Assembly (NCBI RefSeq): GCF_007833795.1
Contig: NZ_CP032702.1
Coordinates: 1,426,001-1,490,000 of the forward strand
Reading direction: 5' to 3'
From: Candidatus Pantoea soli
GTDB taxonomy: Bacteria; Pseudomonadota; Gammaproteobacteria; Enterobacterales; Enterobacteriaceae
Length of the DNA: 64,000 nt
In this document: positions 46,765-56,319 of the stretch, in pieces
Position numbering within the stretch: position 1 is the stretch's first letter
How the letters are laid out: every line of letters starts with the position of its first letter
Translations under genes and position numbers: made by a program
The notes under the pieces: model-generated
The model's input: only the letters and a program-made list of their open reading frames with translations
Database searches by the model: none
Told to the model about the DNA's origin: nothing

Positions 46765-47436
46765 ATGAGTCTTGCAGTAGGGATTAAAGACAATCTGGAC
46801 CCAACGGTACTGAGCTCAGGCAGTACCGCAAACGCCAACAATGCGCAGGATCTGCAGAACCAGTTCCTGAACATGCTGGTGACGCAGATGAAAAACCAGG
46901 ATCCGACCAATCCAATGGATAACAGCCAGCTGACGACGCAGCTGGCGCAGATCAACACCCTGAGTGGCGTTGAAAAACTCAACACCACGCTGGGCTCGAT
47001 CTCCGGGCAGATCAGCACCAGCCAGTCACTGCAGAGTTCGACGCTGATTGGCCATGGCGTCATGGTCAACGGCAGTCAGGTGCTGGTGGGCAAAGGCACG
47101 GCAACGCCATTTGGCGTGGAGCTGGGCACGGCATCCACCGCCACCAGCGTCGCGATCAAAGACAGCAACGGCAACGTGGTACGCAATATCGATCTGGGCG
47201 GTCTCACCGCGGGCGTGCATACGTTCTCGTGGGACGGCAAGCTGGACGACGGCAGCACCGCACCGGATGGCAAATATACGGTTTCACTCGCCGCCAGCGA
47301 TGGCAGCACCCAACTGGTGGCACAGCCGCTGAACTACGCCTACGTCAATGGCGTCAGCACTGTGAATAACACCGCAAAACTGGATCTCGGCACCATGGGC
47401 TCCGCAACCCTCGATCAAATTCGTCAGATTCTCTGA
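46765..47436 (+). CDS. flgD: Flagellar hook capping protein FlgD
   Basis: A 223-residue scaffold that caps the growing hook. The N-terminal LQNQFLNMLVTQMKNQDPTN and PMDNSQLTTQLAQINTLSGV are diagnostic; a C-terminal beta domain (GVHTFSWDGKLDDGSTAPDG) follows. It ends shortly before flgE. Confidence 0.96.
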   Translation: MSLAVGIKDNLDPTVLSSGSTANANNAQDLQNQFLNMLVTQMKNQDPTNPMDNSQLTTQLAQINTLSGVEKLNTTLGSISGQISTSQSLQSSTLIGHGVMVNGSQVLVGKGTATPFGVELGTASTATSVAIKDSNGNVVRNIDLGGLTAGVHTFSWDGKLDDGSTAPDGKYTVSLAASDGSTQLVAQPLNYAYVNGVSTVNNTAKLDLGTMGSATLDQIRQIL

Positions 47437-47461
47437 CTAACCTCTTAGCAGGAGAAATTAC

Positions 47462-48691
47462 ATGTCTTTTTCCCAAGCGGTGAGCGGCCTGGGTGCTGCC
47501 TCCAGTAACCTGGATGTGATTGGTAACAACATTGCCAACTCCGCCACAGCCGGCTTTAAGTCCAGCACCATTGCCTTCGCCGATATGTTCGCCGGTTCGA
47601 ACGTCGGTATGGGGACCAAAGTGGCCGCGGTGATTCAGAACTTCAACGACGGTACCACCACCACCACCAGCCGTGGTCTGGACGTGGCGCTGAGCGGCAA
47701 CGGCTTTTTCCGCATGACCGATGCCAGCGGCGCGGTGTTTTACTCCCGTAACGGCCAGTTCACGCTGGACGAGAAGCGTAACCTGGTGAATACCCAGGGC
47801 CTGAACGTCACCGGCTATCCGGCAAGCGGCACGCCGCCGACTATCCAGAGCGGGGCAAACCCGGTTGCGCTGAGCATCCCGACCACGCAGATGTCCGCGC
47901 GCGCCACCACTACGGCCACCATGGTATCGAACCTGAACTCAACCGATGCCGTGCCAACCGGCGGTGCGTTCACGCCAACCAACGTGGATACCTACAACGC
48001 CAAGAGCACCGTGACGGTCTATGACTCACAGGGTAACGACCACGCGCTGGACCTTTACTACGTCAAAACCAGTAACAACAACTGGACCGTGCACGCCATC
48101 GATTCCACCACCGGCCAGGCCGCCGGCGATTTCGGGCTGACCTTTGACACCAGCGGTAATCTGCAGTCGATGACGCAGAGCGGCACCACCACCCCTGGCC
48201 AGACGGCGGCGACGCTTAACCTGACCGGCGCAAACGGCGCGGCGAACAGCACCATTACGCTGAGCGTGCTGGGCAGCCTGCAGCAGAACACCGGGAAAAC
48301 CAACTTTGGTAACCCAACGCAGGATGGTTATGCGCCAGGCAACCTGACCAGCTACACCATCAACAACGATGGCACCATCACCGGGACTTACTCTAACCAG
48401 AAAACCCAGCTGCTGGGTCAGATTGTGCTGTCGAGCTTCTCTAACCCGGAAGGGCTGAAGTCGGAAGGCGACAACGTCTGGTCAGCCACTAACTCCTCCG
48501 GTCAGGCAGCGGTCGGACTGGCAGGCACCGGCACTTACGGCAACCTGACTTCCGGCGCGCTGGAAGCCTCAAACGTCGACCTGAGTAAAGAGCTGGTGAA
48601 CATGATCGTGGCGCAGCGTAACTACCAGGCCAACAGCCAGACCATCAAAACGCAGGACCAGATTCTGAACACCCTGGTCAACCTTCGTTAA
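47462..48691 (+). CDS. flgE: Flagellar hook protein FlgE
   Basis: A 409-residue hook subunit. The N-terminal helix and rod motif (SNLDVIGNNIANSATAGFKS) and C-terminal helix (SKELVNMIVAQRNYQANSQT) pack in the hook core. The Thr/Asn-rich central domain (about 140-340) is the surface-exposed variable part. Start ATG 47462 with AGGAG upstream. Confidence 0.97.
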   Translation: MSFSQAVSGLGAASSNLDVIGNNIANSATAGFKSSTIAFADMFAGSNVGMGTKVAAVIQNFNDGTTTTTSRGLDVALSGNGFFRMTDASGAVFYSRNGQFTLDEKRNLVNTQGLNVTGYPASGTPPTIQSGANPVALSIPTTQMSARATTTATMVSNLNSTDAVPTGGAFTPTNVDTYNAKSTVTVYDSQGNDHALDLYYVKTSNNNWTVHAIDSTTGQAAGDFGLTFDTSGNLQSMTQSGTTTPGQTAATLNLTGANGAANSTITLSVLGSLQQNTGKTNFGNPTQDGYAPGNLTSYTINNDGTITGTYSNQKTQLLGQIVLSSFSNPEGLKSEGDNVWSATNSSGQAAVGLAGTGTYGNLTSGALEASNVDLSKELVNMIVAQRNYQANSQTIKTQDQILNTLVNLR

Positions 48692-48711
48692 TACGCTAAC
48701 GGGATTGCTTT

Positions 48712-49470
48712 ATGGATCACGCAATATATACCGCGATGGGCGCGGCCAGTCAGACGATGGAGCAGCAGTCTGTTACCGCCAGCAACCTCGCCAACGCCTC
48801 TACGCCAGGCTTTCGTGCGCAGCTGAACGCGCTGCGCGCGGTGCCGGTGAATGGCTGGTCGCTGCCAACGCGTACGCTGGTTGCCGCTTCCACGCCGGGT
48901 GCCGACATGTCTCAGGGATCGCTGGATTACACCGAGCGTCCGCTGGATGTGGCGGTGCAGCAGGATGGCTGGCTGGCGGTGCGCACCGCTGACGGCAACG
49001 AAGCCTATACCCGCAACGGCAACATGCAGATCAGCCCGACCGGTCAGCTGACCATTCAGGGCAATCCCGTGATGGGCGATGGCGGACCGATTGCCGTGCC
49101 GCAGGGAGCACAGATCACCATTGCCGCCGATGGCTCTATCACCGCGCTGAACCCTGGCGATGCGCCTAACGCCACCGTGCAGCTTGGACGTCTGAAGCTG
49201 GTGCGCGCCACCGGCAAAGAGCTGACGCGCGGTGACGATGGCATGTTCCGGCCCAACGCGGCAACGCAGGCTCAGCGCGGTGCCGCACTGGCCAACGATG
49301 CCACGGTGCAGGTGATGCCCGGCGTGCTGGAAGGCAGCAACGTCAAACCGGTAGAAACCATGGTCGATATGATCGCCAACGCCCGACGTTTTGAGATGCA
49401 GATGAAAGTGATCTCCAACGTTGATGAAAACGAACAGCGAGCCAACCAGTTGCTCAATATGGGCAGCTAA
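48712..49470 (+). CDS. flgF: Flagellar rod protein FlgF
   Basis: A 252-residue distal/proximal rod protein. It carries [20 protein letters not shown] at the N-terminus and [20 protein letters not shown] at the C-terminus. It sits between flgE and flgG in conserved order. Confidence 0.97.
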   Translation: MDHAIYTAMGAASQTMEQQSVTASNLANASTPGFRAQLNALRAVPVNGWSLPTRTLVAASTPGADMSQGSLDYTERPLDVAVQQDGWLAVRTADGNEAYTRNGNMQISPTGQLTIQGNPVMGDGGPIAVPQGAQITIAADGSITALNPGDAPNATVQLGRLKLVRATGKELTRGDDGMFRPNAATQAQRGAALANDATVQVMPGVLEGSNVKPVETMVDMIANARRFEMQMKVISNVDENEQRANQLLNMGS

Positions 49471-49487
49471 GGCTTAAGGAAAACAGA

Positions 49488-50270
49488 ATGATTCGTTCTT
49501 TATGGATCGCGAAAACCGGTCTTGACGCACAGCAGACCAACATGGACGTGATTGCCAACAACCTGGCAAACGTCAGCACCAACGGCTTTAAGCGCTCGCG
49601 CGCGGTATTCGAGGATCTGATGTATCAGACGCTGCGTCAGCCGGGCGCCCAGTCGTCAGAACAGACCACGCTGCCTTCCGGTCTGCAGATTGGTACCGGT
49701 GTCCGTCCGGTCACCACTGAACGTCTGCATAACCAGGGCAACCTGTCACAGACCAGTAACTCGAAAGATGTAGCGATTAACGGTCAGGGCTATTTCCAGG
49801 TGCAGATGCCGGACGGCACGTCAGCCTACACCCGTGACGGTTCGTTCCAGGTGGATCAGAACGGTCAGCTGGTGACCAACGCCGGTTTCCCGGTGCAGCC
49901 AGGCATTACCATCCCGGCGAACGCCACCAGCATCACCATCTCCCGTGACGGTGTGGTGACGGTGACGCAGCAGGGCCAGGCGCAGCCCGCGCAGGTGGGT
50001 CAGCTGACGCTCAGCACGTTTATTAACGACTCCGGTCTGGATAGCGTGGGTGAGAACCTGTACCAGGAAACGCAGGCATCAGGCGCGCCAACAGAAAGCA
50101 CGCCGGGCCAGAACGGCGCAGGCCTGCTGTATCAGGGATACGTGGAAACCTCGAACGTCAACGTGGCGGAAGAGCTGGTGACCATGATCCAGACGCAGCG
50201 TGCTTACGAGATCAACAGCAAGGCGATCAGCACCTCCGATCAGATGCTGCAGAAGTTAACCCAGATCTAA
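49488..50270 (+). CDS. flgG: Flagellar distal rod protein FlgG
   Basis: A 260-residue protein, the main distal rod subunit. [20 protein letters not shown] and [20 protein letters not shown] mark the N-terminus; the C-terminus is [20 protein letters not shown]. Length equals E. coli FlgG (260). Confidence 0.98.
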   Translation: MIRSLWIAKTGLDAQQTNMDVIANNLANVSTNGFKRSRAVFEDLMYQTLRQPGAQSSEQTTLPSGLQIGTGVRPVTTERLHNQGNLSQTSNSKDVAINGQGYFQVQMPDGTSAYTRDGSFQVDQNGQLVTNAGFPVQPGITIPANATSITISRDGVVTVTQQGQAQPAQVGQLTLSTFINDSGLDSVGENLYQETQASGAPTESTPGQNGAGLLYQGYVETSNVNVAEELVTMIQTQRAYEINSKAISTSDQMLQKLTQI

Positions 50271-50283
50271 TGCTGGGATCGTT

Positions 50284-50302
50284 GGGCCAGCCTGGCTGGC
50301 CC
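50284..50302 (+). other. Intercistronic hairpin between flgG and flgH
   Basis: An 8-base stem GGGCCAGC / GCTGGCCC with a CTG loop. There is no T-run, so it is more likely an RNA-processing or polarity-controlling element inside the operon than a terminator. Confidence 0.6.
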
Positions 50303-50332
50303 GATTAAGAACATGAATAAGGTCAGAACTCC

Positions 50333-51043
50333 GTGGCGAAGCAAGTGATTATCAAGCCTGGGCATTGGTTAGTAGCCACGCTGCTACTGACTCTTAACGG
50401 TTGTGCGCTGGTGCCGCGCACGCCACTGGTACAGGGCGCGACGACGGCTGAGCCGACGCCTTCCGCGCCGCCGGTGGTCAATGGCTCCATTTTCCAGGGC
50501 GTTGCGCCACTCAACTACGGCTATCAGCCGCTGTTTGAGGATCGCCGTCCACGCAACATTGGCGATACCCTGACCATTACGCTGCAGGAGAACGTCAGCG
50601 CCAGCAAGAGCTCGTCAGCCAGTGCGAACCGCAGTGGCAGCAACAGCTTTGGCCTGAGCGCGATCCCAACCGGCCTCGCGGGTCTGGTGGGTGCCGGCGG
50701 CGAAAAAGCGGCGCTGGATGCCAATGGCAAAAACGATTTCGCGGGTAAAGGCGGCGCTACCGCCAACAACACCTTTACCGGCACCATCACCGTCACCGTT
50801 AATCAGGTGCTGTCGAACGGCAACCTGCGCGTGGTGGGTGAGAAACAGATTGAAATCAACCAGGGCACCGAATTTATTCGCTTCTCTGGTGTAGTCAACC
50901 CACGCACTATCAGCGCCAGCAACGCGGTGCTGTCAACGCAGGTGGCGGATGCCCGTATTGAGTACGTGGGTAACGGTTATATCAATGAGGCGCAGACCAT
51001 GGGCTGGTTCCAGCGCTTCTTCCTGAACATCTCGCCGATGTAA
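50333..51043 (+). CDS. flgH: Flagellar L-ring protein FlgH
   Basis: A 236-residue outer-membrane lipoprotein that forms the L-ring. The signal peptide ends in a lipobox with Cys24 (LNGC); [20 protein letters not shown] and [20 protein letters not shown] are diagnostic. Start is GTG 50333 with AAGG upstream. Confidence 0.96.
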   Translation: MAKQVIIKPGHWLVATLLLTLNGCALVPRTPLVQGATTAEPTPSAPPVVNGSIFQGVAPLNYGYQPLFEDRRPRNIGDTLTITLQENVSASKSSSASANRSGSNSFGLSAIPTGLAGLVGAGGEKAALDANGKNDFAGKGGATANNTFTGTITVTVNQVLSNGNLRVVGEKQIEINQGTEFIRFSGVVNPRTISASNAVLSTQVADARIEYVGNGYINEAQTMGWFQRFFLNISPM

Positions 51044-51052
51044 GAGGTCATG

Positions 51053-52162
51053 ATGAAGAACACTGTATTACTGCGCATCGGGCTTGGCCTGCTGCTGGGG
51101 CTGAGCAGCCTGATGGTCCAGGCGGACCGTATCCGCGATCTGACCACCATCCAGGGCGTGCGTGATAACCAGCTGATTGGTTACGGCCTGGTGGTCGGAC
51201 TGGATGGCACCGGTGACCAGACCACACAGACGCCGTTTACCACCCAGACCGTCAGCAACATGCTTTCCCAGCTGGGGATCACCGTGCCGGCCGGCACCAA
51301 CATGCAGCTGAAAAACGTGGCAGCGGTAATGGTAACGGCAAAGCTGCCGTCCTTTGCCCGCCAGGGACAAACGGTGGACGTGGTGGTTTCCTCGCTGGGT
51401 AACGCCAAAAGCCTGCGCGGCGGTACGCTGCTGATGACCCCGCTGAAAGGCGTGGACAACCAGGTGTACGCGCTGGCGCAGGGTAACATTCTGGTCGGCG
51501 GGGCGGGTGCCTCGGCGGGCGGCAGCAGCGTGCAGGTGAACCAGCTGAACGGTGGCCGCATCACCGACGGCGCGACGGTCGAGCGTGAGCTGCAAAGCAA
51601 CTTTGGCAGCCAGAACACCATCAACCTGCAGCTGAATAATGAAGACTTCAGCATGGCGCAGCGCATCGCTGATGCGATCAACAGCCGCGGTATTGGCTCC
51701 GCGCTGCCGCTGGATGCGCGTACCGTGCAGATTCGCGTGTCGCCAAACAACAGTTCGCAGGTGCGTCTGCTGGCAGAGATTCAGAACATCGATGTCTCGG
51801 TACCACTGGAAGATGCGAAAGTGATCATCAACTCACGCACCGGCTCGGTGGTGATGAACCGCGAAGTGACGCTGAACACCTGTGCGGTCGCGCAGGGCAA
51901 CCTGTCGGTGACGGTGAATCAGCAGCAGAACGTCAGCCAGCCGGATACACCACTGGCCGGTGGACAGACGGTGGCCACCACGCAGACGCAGATCGATCTG
52001 CGCCAGAGCGGCGGCGCACTGCAGCGGGTTAACGCCAGTGCCAACCTGAACAACGTGGTGCGTGCGCTGAACGCACTGGGCGCGACACCAATTGAACTGA
52101 TGTCGATTCTGCAGTCGATGGAAAGCGCAGGCTGTCTGCGCGCTAAGCTGGAAATTATCTGA
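51053..52162 (+). CDS. flgI: Flagellar P-ring protein FlgI
   Basis: A 369-residue periplasmic P-ring subunit. It has a signal peptide ([20 protein letters not shown], ending MVQA) and the family core [40 protein letters not shown]. The second of two tandem ATGs (51053) has better spacing from GAGG; 51050 is the alternative. It overlaps flgJ by one base. Confidence 0.97.
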   Translation: MKNTVLLRIGLGLLLGLSSLMVQADRIRDLTTIQGVRDNQLIGYGLVVGLDGTGDQTTQTPFTTQTVSNMLSQLGITVPAGTNMQLKNVAAVMVTAKLPSFARQGQTVDVVVSSLGNAKSLRGGTLLMTPLKGVDNQVYALAQGNILVGGAGASAGGSSVQVNQLNGGRITDGATVERELQSNFGSQNTINLQLNNEDFSMAQRIADAINSRGIGSALPLDARTVQIRVSPNNSSQVRLLAEIQNIDVSVPLEDAKVIINSRTGSVVMNREVTLNTCAVAQGNLSVTVNQQQNVSQPDTPLAGGQTVATTQTQIDLRQSGGALQRVNASANLNNVVRALNALGATPIELMSILQSMESAGCLRAKLEII

Positions 52163-53103
52163 TGACCGATACGCAATCGCTGACGAACGCGGCGTATGAC
52201 AGCCGCTCGCTGAACGAACTGAAACGCCAGGCCGCCACGGACCCAAAGGGCAAGGCGCTGCAGGTGGCAAAGCAGGTTGAAGGAATGTTCGTGCAAATGA
52301 TGCTGAAAAGCATGCGCGCCGCGCTGCCGCAGGACGGCATGATGAGCAACGATCAGACCCGGCTGTATACCTCAATGTACGATCAGCAGATTGCGCAGGA
52401 GATCGGCAAGCGCGGCCTGGGCCTGGCGGACACCATTGTTAAACAGATGCAGCCCGCGCAGGCTCCGGATGAAACGGCAGGCACTATTCCGATGAAGCTG
52501 GATAACAGCTTCGTTTACAGCAGCATGGCGCCGGTACAGCTGGAGCAGATGGTGCGTAAAGCGGTACCGCGCCTGCCGGTCTCACCGGCCAGCCTGCCCA
52601 CGGACAGCAATGATTTTATTGCCCAGCTGGCGCAGCCGGCCAAAGTGGCCAGCCAGCAGAGCGGCATTCCGCACCACCTGATTCTGGCGCAGGCCGCGCT
52701 GGAATCCGGCTGGGGTCAGCGTCAGATTCTGACGCGCGACGGCAAGCCGAGTTACAACGTGTTCGGCATCAAGGCCAGCGGCGACTGGAAAGGCGAAACC
52801 ACCGATATCATGACCACGGAATATGAGGGTGGCGCAGCGAAAAAGGTGCGGGCAACCTTCCGCGTTTATGGCTCCTATTTTGAAGCGCTCAGTGATTACG
52901 TCCGGCTGATCGGCCATAACCCGCGCTATGCCGCCGTCGCCACGGCGTCAAGCGCCGAGCAGGGCGCCCGCGCGCTGCAGGCGGCGGGTTACGCCACCGA
53001 TCCGAAATACGCGCAGAAGCTGGTGGGAATGATTCAGCAATTCAAGAACATGGGCGAAAAAGTCGTGAAAGCCTACAGCCAGGACGTCAACGATTTGTTC
53101 TGA
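52162..53103 (+). CDS. flgJ: Flagellar rod-cap peptidoglycan hydrolase FlgJ
   Basis: A 313-residue protein with two functions: an N-terminal rod-scaffold domain (about 1-145) and a C-terminal family-73 glucosaminidase that opens peptidoglycan for the rod. The catalytic region is LILAQAALESGWGQRQILTR; PSYNVFGIKASGDWKGETT and YGSYFEALSDYVRLIGHNPR are typical. Length matches E. coli FlgJ. Last gene of the flgB operon. Confidence 0.97.
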   Translation: MTDTQSLTNAAYDSRSLNELKRQAATDPKGKALQVAKQVEGMFVQMMLKSMRAALPQDGMMSNDQTRLYTSMYDQQIAQEIGKRGLGLADTIVKQMQPAQAPDETAGTIPMKLDNSFVYSSMAPVQLEQMVRKAVPRLPVSPASLPTDSNDFIAQLAQPAKVASQQSGIPHHLILAQAALESGWGQRQILTRDGKPSYNVFGIKASGDWKGETTDIMTTEYEGGAAKKVRATFRVYGSYFEALSDYVRLIGHNPRYAAVATASSAEQGARALQAAGYATDPKYAQKLVGMIQQFKNMGEKVVKAYSQDVNDLF

Positions 53104-53112
53104 CTTTTGGCC

Positions 53113-53139
53113 TCAAGTTTCACTTAAGCACGCCGATAC
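53113..53139 (+). promoter_or_regulatory. FliA (sigma-28) promoter of flgKL
   Basis: TCAA-N15-GCCGATAC, with GTTT after the -35 half, fits the class III consensus (TAAAGTTT-N11-GCCGATAA) in all but two positions. It lies directly after flgJ. Confidence 0.85.
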
Positions 53140-53150
53140 TATGCATAGGC

Positions 53151-53171
53151 CGCAGATGCCTGCCATCTGCG
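53151..53171 (+). other. Hairpin in the flgK leader
   Basis: CGCAGATG-CCTGC-CATCTGCG, a perfect 8-base stem, lies just after the sigma-28 promoter and about 50 bases before flgK. It may slow readthrough from flgJ or form the 5' end of the flgKL mRNA. Confidence 0.6.
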
Positions 53172-53222
53172 CAATCGCACTGATGACTGCCAGCCCGGTT
53201 AACGGGAAATAAAGGAACCGAG

Positions 53223-54866
53223 ATGTCCAGCATAATTAACTCAGCGATGAGCGGGCTGAGCGCCGCACAGGCCGCATTAAGCACCACCAGTAACAACATC
53301 AGCAACTACACCGTGGCGGGCTATTCGCGCCAGACCATTCTGCTGTCGCAGGCCAACAGTACCCTGCAGGGCAGCAACTATTATGGCAACGGTGTCAATG
53401 TCACCGGTGTGCAGCGCGAGTATGATGACTTTATTACCGCCCAGCTGCGCGGTAACAGCGCTAACTACAGCGCGGTAAACTCGCAGTACAACCAGATTTC
53501 GAATATTGATGACCTGCTGTCGACCACCACGACCAGCCTGTCTGACTCTATCCAGTCGTTTTTCACCAACGTACAGAACGTCGTGAGCAACGCGGATGAT
53601 CCTTCAGCACGTCAGTCAATGCTGAGCTATGCGCAGGGGCTGGTCAATCAGTTCCAGACCACCGCCCAGTATCTGACCAGTATGCAGAACAGCGTTAACA
53701 CCGATATCAAAGCCAACGTTGATCAGATCAACACCTATTCCGGTCAGATTGCCGATCTCAACACCCAGATTGCCAAACTCACCACCGGCGGCGGGGCGGC
53801 GCCAAACGATCTGCTCGACCAGCGCGATCAGCTGGTGAATAACCTGAACAGCATTGTCGGCGTCAACGTTTCCAAGCAGGATGGTAACTACATTGTGGCG
53901 ATGGGCAACACCACGCTGGTCAATGGCGGGAAAACCACAACGCTGACCGCCATGCCGTCCAGCAGCGACGCGTCACGTCTTACCATTGGCTATGTCGATC
54001 AGCAGGCGGGCAAGGTTGAGCTGCCGGAAAAAACGCTGACCACCGGTGCGCTGGGCGGCCTGCTGTCGTTCCGTTCACAGGATCTCGACAACGCGCAGAA
54101 CCAGCTCGGCCAGCTGGCGGCGGCCTTTACCACCAGCTTTAACCAGGTGCACAGCACGGGTTATGACAGCAACGGCGACACCGGTAATAACTTCTTTAAC
54201 ATCGGCAGCCCGAGCGTGGTGAACAACACTAAAAACACCTCATCGGCCACCCTGACCGCCGCCTGGAGCGATACCAGTGCGCTGAAAGCCTCAAACTACA
54301 ACGTGAGTTATGACGGCAGCAGCTGGTCAGTGACCCGCCTGTCGGACAACGCCAAACTGACGCCGACCATGGGTACTGATGCTTCCGGCAATACCACCAT
54401 GAGCTTTGACGGTGTGGCACTGACGGTCAATGGCAGCGCCAATGCTAAAGACAGCTTCCTGGTGAAGCCGGTGCAGGATGTGATCAGCGGCATGTCCGTG
54501 GCGATCACCAGTGAATCGCAGATCGCGGCAGCCGCGGCACCGGGCGGTGCCAGTGATAACCGCAATGCGCAGAAGCTGCTGAACCTGCAGGATGCGAAAC
54601 TGATCAACGGCAATGCCACGCTTTCACAGGGTTATGCCAGCCTGGTCAGCACCGTCGGTAACAAAACCAAAAACCTTGAAACCGCCGCCGCCACGCAGAA
54701 AGGCGTGGTGACGCAGCTGACAGAGCGTCAGCAGTCGGTTTCCGGCGTAAACCTTGATGAAGAGTACGCCAACCTGAACAAATATCAGCAGTTTTACATG
54801 GCGAACGCGCAGGTGCTGCAAACCGCCAGTACCATTTTCAACGCGTTGATAAACATCCGCGGCTAA
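53223..54866 (+). CDS. flgK: Flagellar hook-filament junction protein FlgK
   Basis: A 547-residue hook-associated protein 1. The N-terminal helix region (SSIINSAMSGLSAAQAALST, TSNNISNYTVAGYSRQTILL) and C-terminal (SGVNLDEEYANLNKYQQFYM) are diagnostic. Length equals E. coli FlgK. It is exported with the FlgN chaperone. Confidence 0.97.
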   Translation: MSSIINSAMSGLSAAQAALSTTSNNISNYTVAGYSRQTILLSQANSTLQGSNYYGNGVNVTGVQREYDDFITAQLRGNSANYSAVNSQYNQISNIDDLLSTTTTSLSDSIQSFFTNVQNVVSNADDPSARQSMLSYAQGLVNQFQTTAQYLTSMQNSVNTDIKANVDQINTYSGQIADLNTQIAKLTTGGGAAPNDLLDQRDQLVNNLNSIVGVNVSKQDGNYIVAMGNTTLVNGGKTTTLTAMPSSSDASRLTIGYVDQQAGKVELPEKTLTTGALGGLLSFRSQDLDNAQNQLGQLAAAFTTSFNQVHSTGYDSNGDTGNNFFNIGSPSVVNNTKNTSSATLTAAWSDTSALKASNYNVSYDGSSWSVTRLSDNAKLTPTMGTDASGNTTMSFDGVALTVNGSANAKDSFLVKPVQDVISGMSVAITSESQIAAAAAPGGASDNRNAQKLLNLQDAKLINGNATLSQGYASLVSTVGNKTKNLETAAATQKGVVTQLTERQQSVSGVNLDEEYANLNKYQQFYMANAQVLQTASTIFNALINIRG

Positions 54867-54883
54867 CGGACGAGGTCTGATCG

Positions 54884-55852
54884 ATGAGACTCAGTACAAA
54901 CATGATTTTTGATCAGCAGGTGCGTGGCGTCACAGATGCGCAGTCCACCTGGCTGAAAGCGGGTGCACAGCTGTCCACCGGCCGTCGCGTCACCAACCCT
55001 TCTGACGATCCGATTGCGGCCTCGCGCGCGGTCGTGCTGTCGCAGACGCAGGCGCGCGACAGCCAGTTCGCGCTGGCGCGCTCGTTCGCCAATCAGGGAT
55101 TATCGCTGGAAGAGAGCACACTGGGTGATGTTACTACCGCCATTCAGGCTGCCCAGTCCGCGCTGGTCAGTGCCGGCAACGGTTCGCTGAGTGACGATGA
55201 CCGCTCCTCTTATGCCACCCAGCTGGAAGGCATTCGCTCTCAGCTGCTGAACCTGGCGAACAGCAAAGACGGCAATGGCCGCTATCTGTTTGCCGGTTAT
55301 GAATCCGACAAAGCGCCGTTTACCCAGGATGCCACTACGGGTGCCGTCACCTATAACGGCGGGTCAGATCCGATCACGCAGAAAGTGGACAGCGAACGTA
55401 CCATGACCGTGGGTCACACCGGTGACGCCATTTTCAACAAACTTACCAGCAATGCCAAACCGGAACCGAATGGCGGCGCCAGCCAGACCAACCTGTTTGA
55501 CATGCTGGACAGCGCGATTGCCGCGCTGAAAGTGCCACAGACTGACGCTGACGATGCCACCAAACAGACATTCAGCGCGGCGATGGACAAAGCCAACCGC
55601 GGCTTCAGCAACTCGCTGAACAACGTGCTGGCGGTGCGTTCTGAAATTGGTACCCAGTTAAAAGAGCTGGATACGCTGGACGCGAAAGGCGATGACCGTA
55701 CCGTCACGCTGAAAGATCAGATGAGCACGCTGGTTAACGTTGATTACACCCAGGCGATCTCAACCTACACCATGCAGCAGCAGCTGCTGCAGGCGTCTTA
55801 CACTACCTTTAGCGATATGTCGAAGATGTCGCTGTTCCAGATGAATAAGTAA
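54884..55852 (+). CDS. flgL: Flagellar hook-filament junction protein FlgL
   Basis: A 322-residue hook-associated protein 3. It has the flagellin-like N-terminus MRLSTNMIFDQQVRGVTDAQ and QLSTGRRVTNPSDDPIAASR, plus a C-terminal helix (TLVNVDYTQAISTYTMQQQL). It follows flgK by 17 bases in the same transcript and is ended by a terminator. Confidence 0.97.
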   Translation: MRLSTNMIFDQQVRGVTDAQSTWLKAGAQLSTGRRVTNPSDDPIAASRAVVLSQTQARDSQFALARSFANQGLSLEESTLGDVTTAIQAAQSALVSAGNGSLSDDDRSSYATQLEGIRSQLLNLANSKDGNGRYLFAGYESDKAPFTQDATTGAVTYNGGSDPITQKVDSERTMTVGHTGDAIFNKLTSNAKPEPNGGASQTNLFDMLDSAIAALKVPQTDADDATKQTFSAAMDKANRGFSNSLNNVLAVRSEIGTQLKELDTLDAKGDDRTVTLKDQMSTLVNVDYTQAISTYTMQQQLLQASYTTFSDMSKMSLFQMNK

Positions 55853-55905
55853 CTGTCCTGATATTTGAGCGTGCTTAAACCGGGTGCGCTTAGTTTCTCC
55901 CACTG

Positions 55906-55931
55906 CCCACGAGGGCCGTGGGATTTTTTTT
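55906..55931 (+). terminator. Intrinsic terminator of flgKL
   Basis: CCCAC-GAGGGCC-GTGGG (55906-55922) followed by a T-run (55924-55931), 53 bases past the flgL stop. Confidence 0.88.
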
Positions 55932-56018
55932 GCCCGCTGCCCGCTGCCCGCTGCCCGCTGCCCGCTGCCAGCTATCCGCTTCGCTGGCACACGGCACACG
56001 GCACACGGCACACGGCAC
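55932..56018. repeat. Two adjacent heptanucleotide tandem repeats
   Basis: GCCCGCT is repeated five times (55932-55966, plus GCC), and after a 17-base spacer GGCACAC is repeated four times (55986-56013, plus GGCAC). Both have a 7-base period. They start immediately after the T-run of the flgKL terminator and are non-coding. Confidence 0.93.
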
Positions 56019-56273
56019 GACACGGGCAGGGCACGCGGCCCGCAGGGCTGTCGCGCGGCTATCGCCGTTGTGCTCGCTCTGTTATCCATGCTTTTCCAAA
56101 ACAACGCGTTCACCACTCATCCGGCTGTCGCGCGGCTGCAAGTTCTGTCATCTGTACTTTGCGACACAAAACGCGTTCGCCATTCACCCTGTAAGGCGTA
56201 TGCGCCTTGCTACCAGCGGCGGCACGCAGACGGAGGGCAGCCGGATTCAGCCGGCCGGCAGCGAAATTGCGGC

Positions 56274-56301
56274 AATAAAAAACCCCGGACTGGCCGGGGT
56301 T
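56274..56301 (-). terminator. Intrinsic terminator of rne
   Basis: AACCCCGG-ACTGG-CCGGGGTT (56281-56301). On the minus strand it is followed by TTTTTTATT. It lies 18 bases beyond the rne stop. Confidence 0.9.
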
Positions 56302-56319
56302 GGAAGGGGTGTGCTGCAA

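Larger units (their letters stand above)
55853..56319. other. Intergenic region between flgL and rne
   Basis: It holds, in order, the flgKL terminator, the heptamer repeats, and a segment with degenerate direct repeats: GGCTGTCGCGCGGCT at 56046-56060 and 56123-56137, and AACGCGTTC at 56103-56111 and 56170-56178. The rne terminator closes it. Open frames across the repeats exist in all three plus frames only because the period is 7; I support no gene here. Confidence 0.75.
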
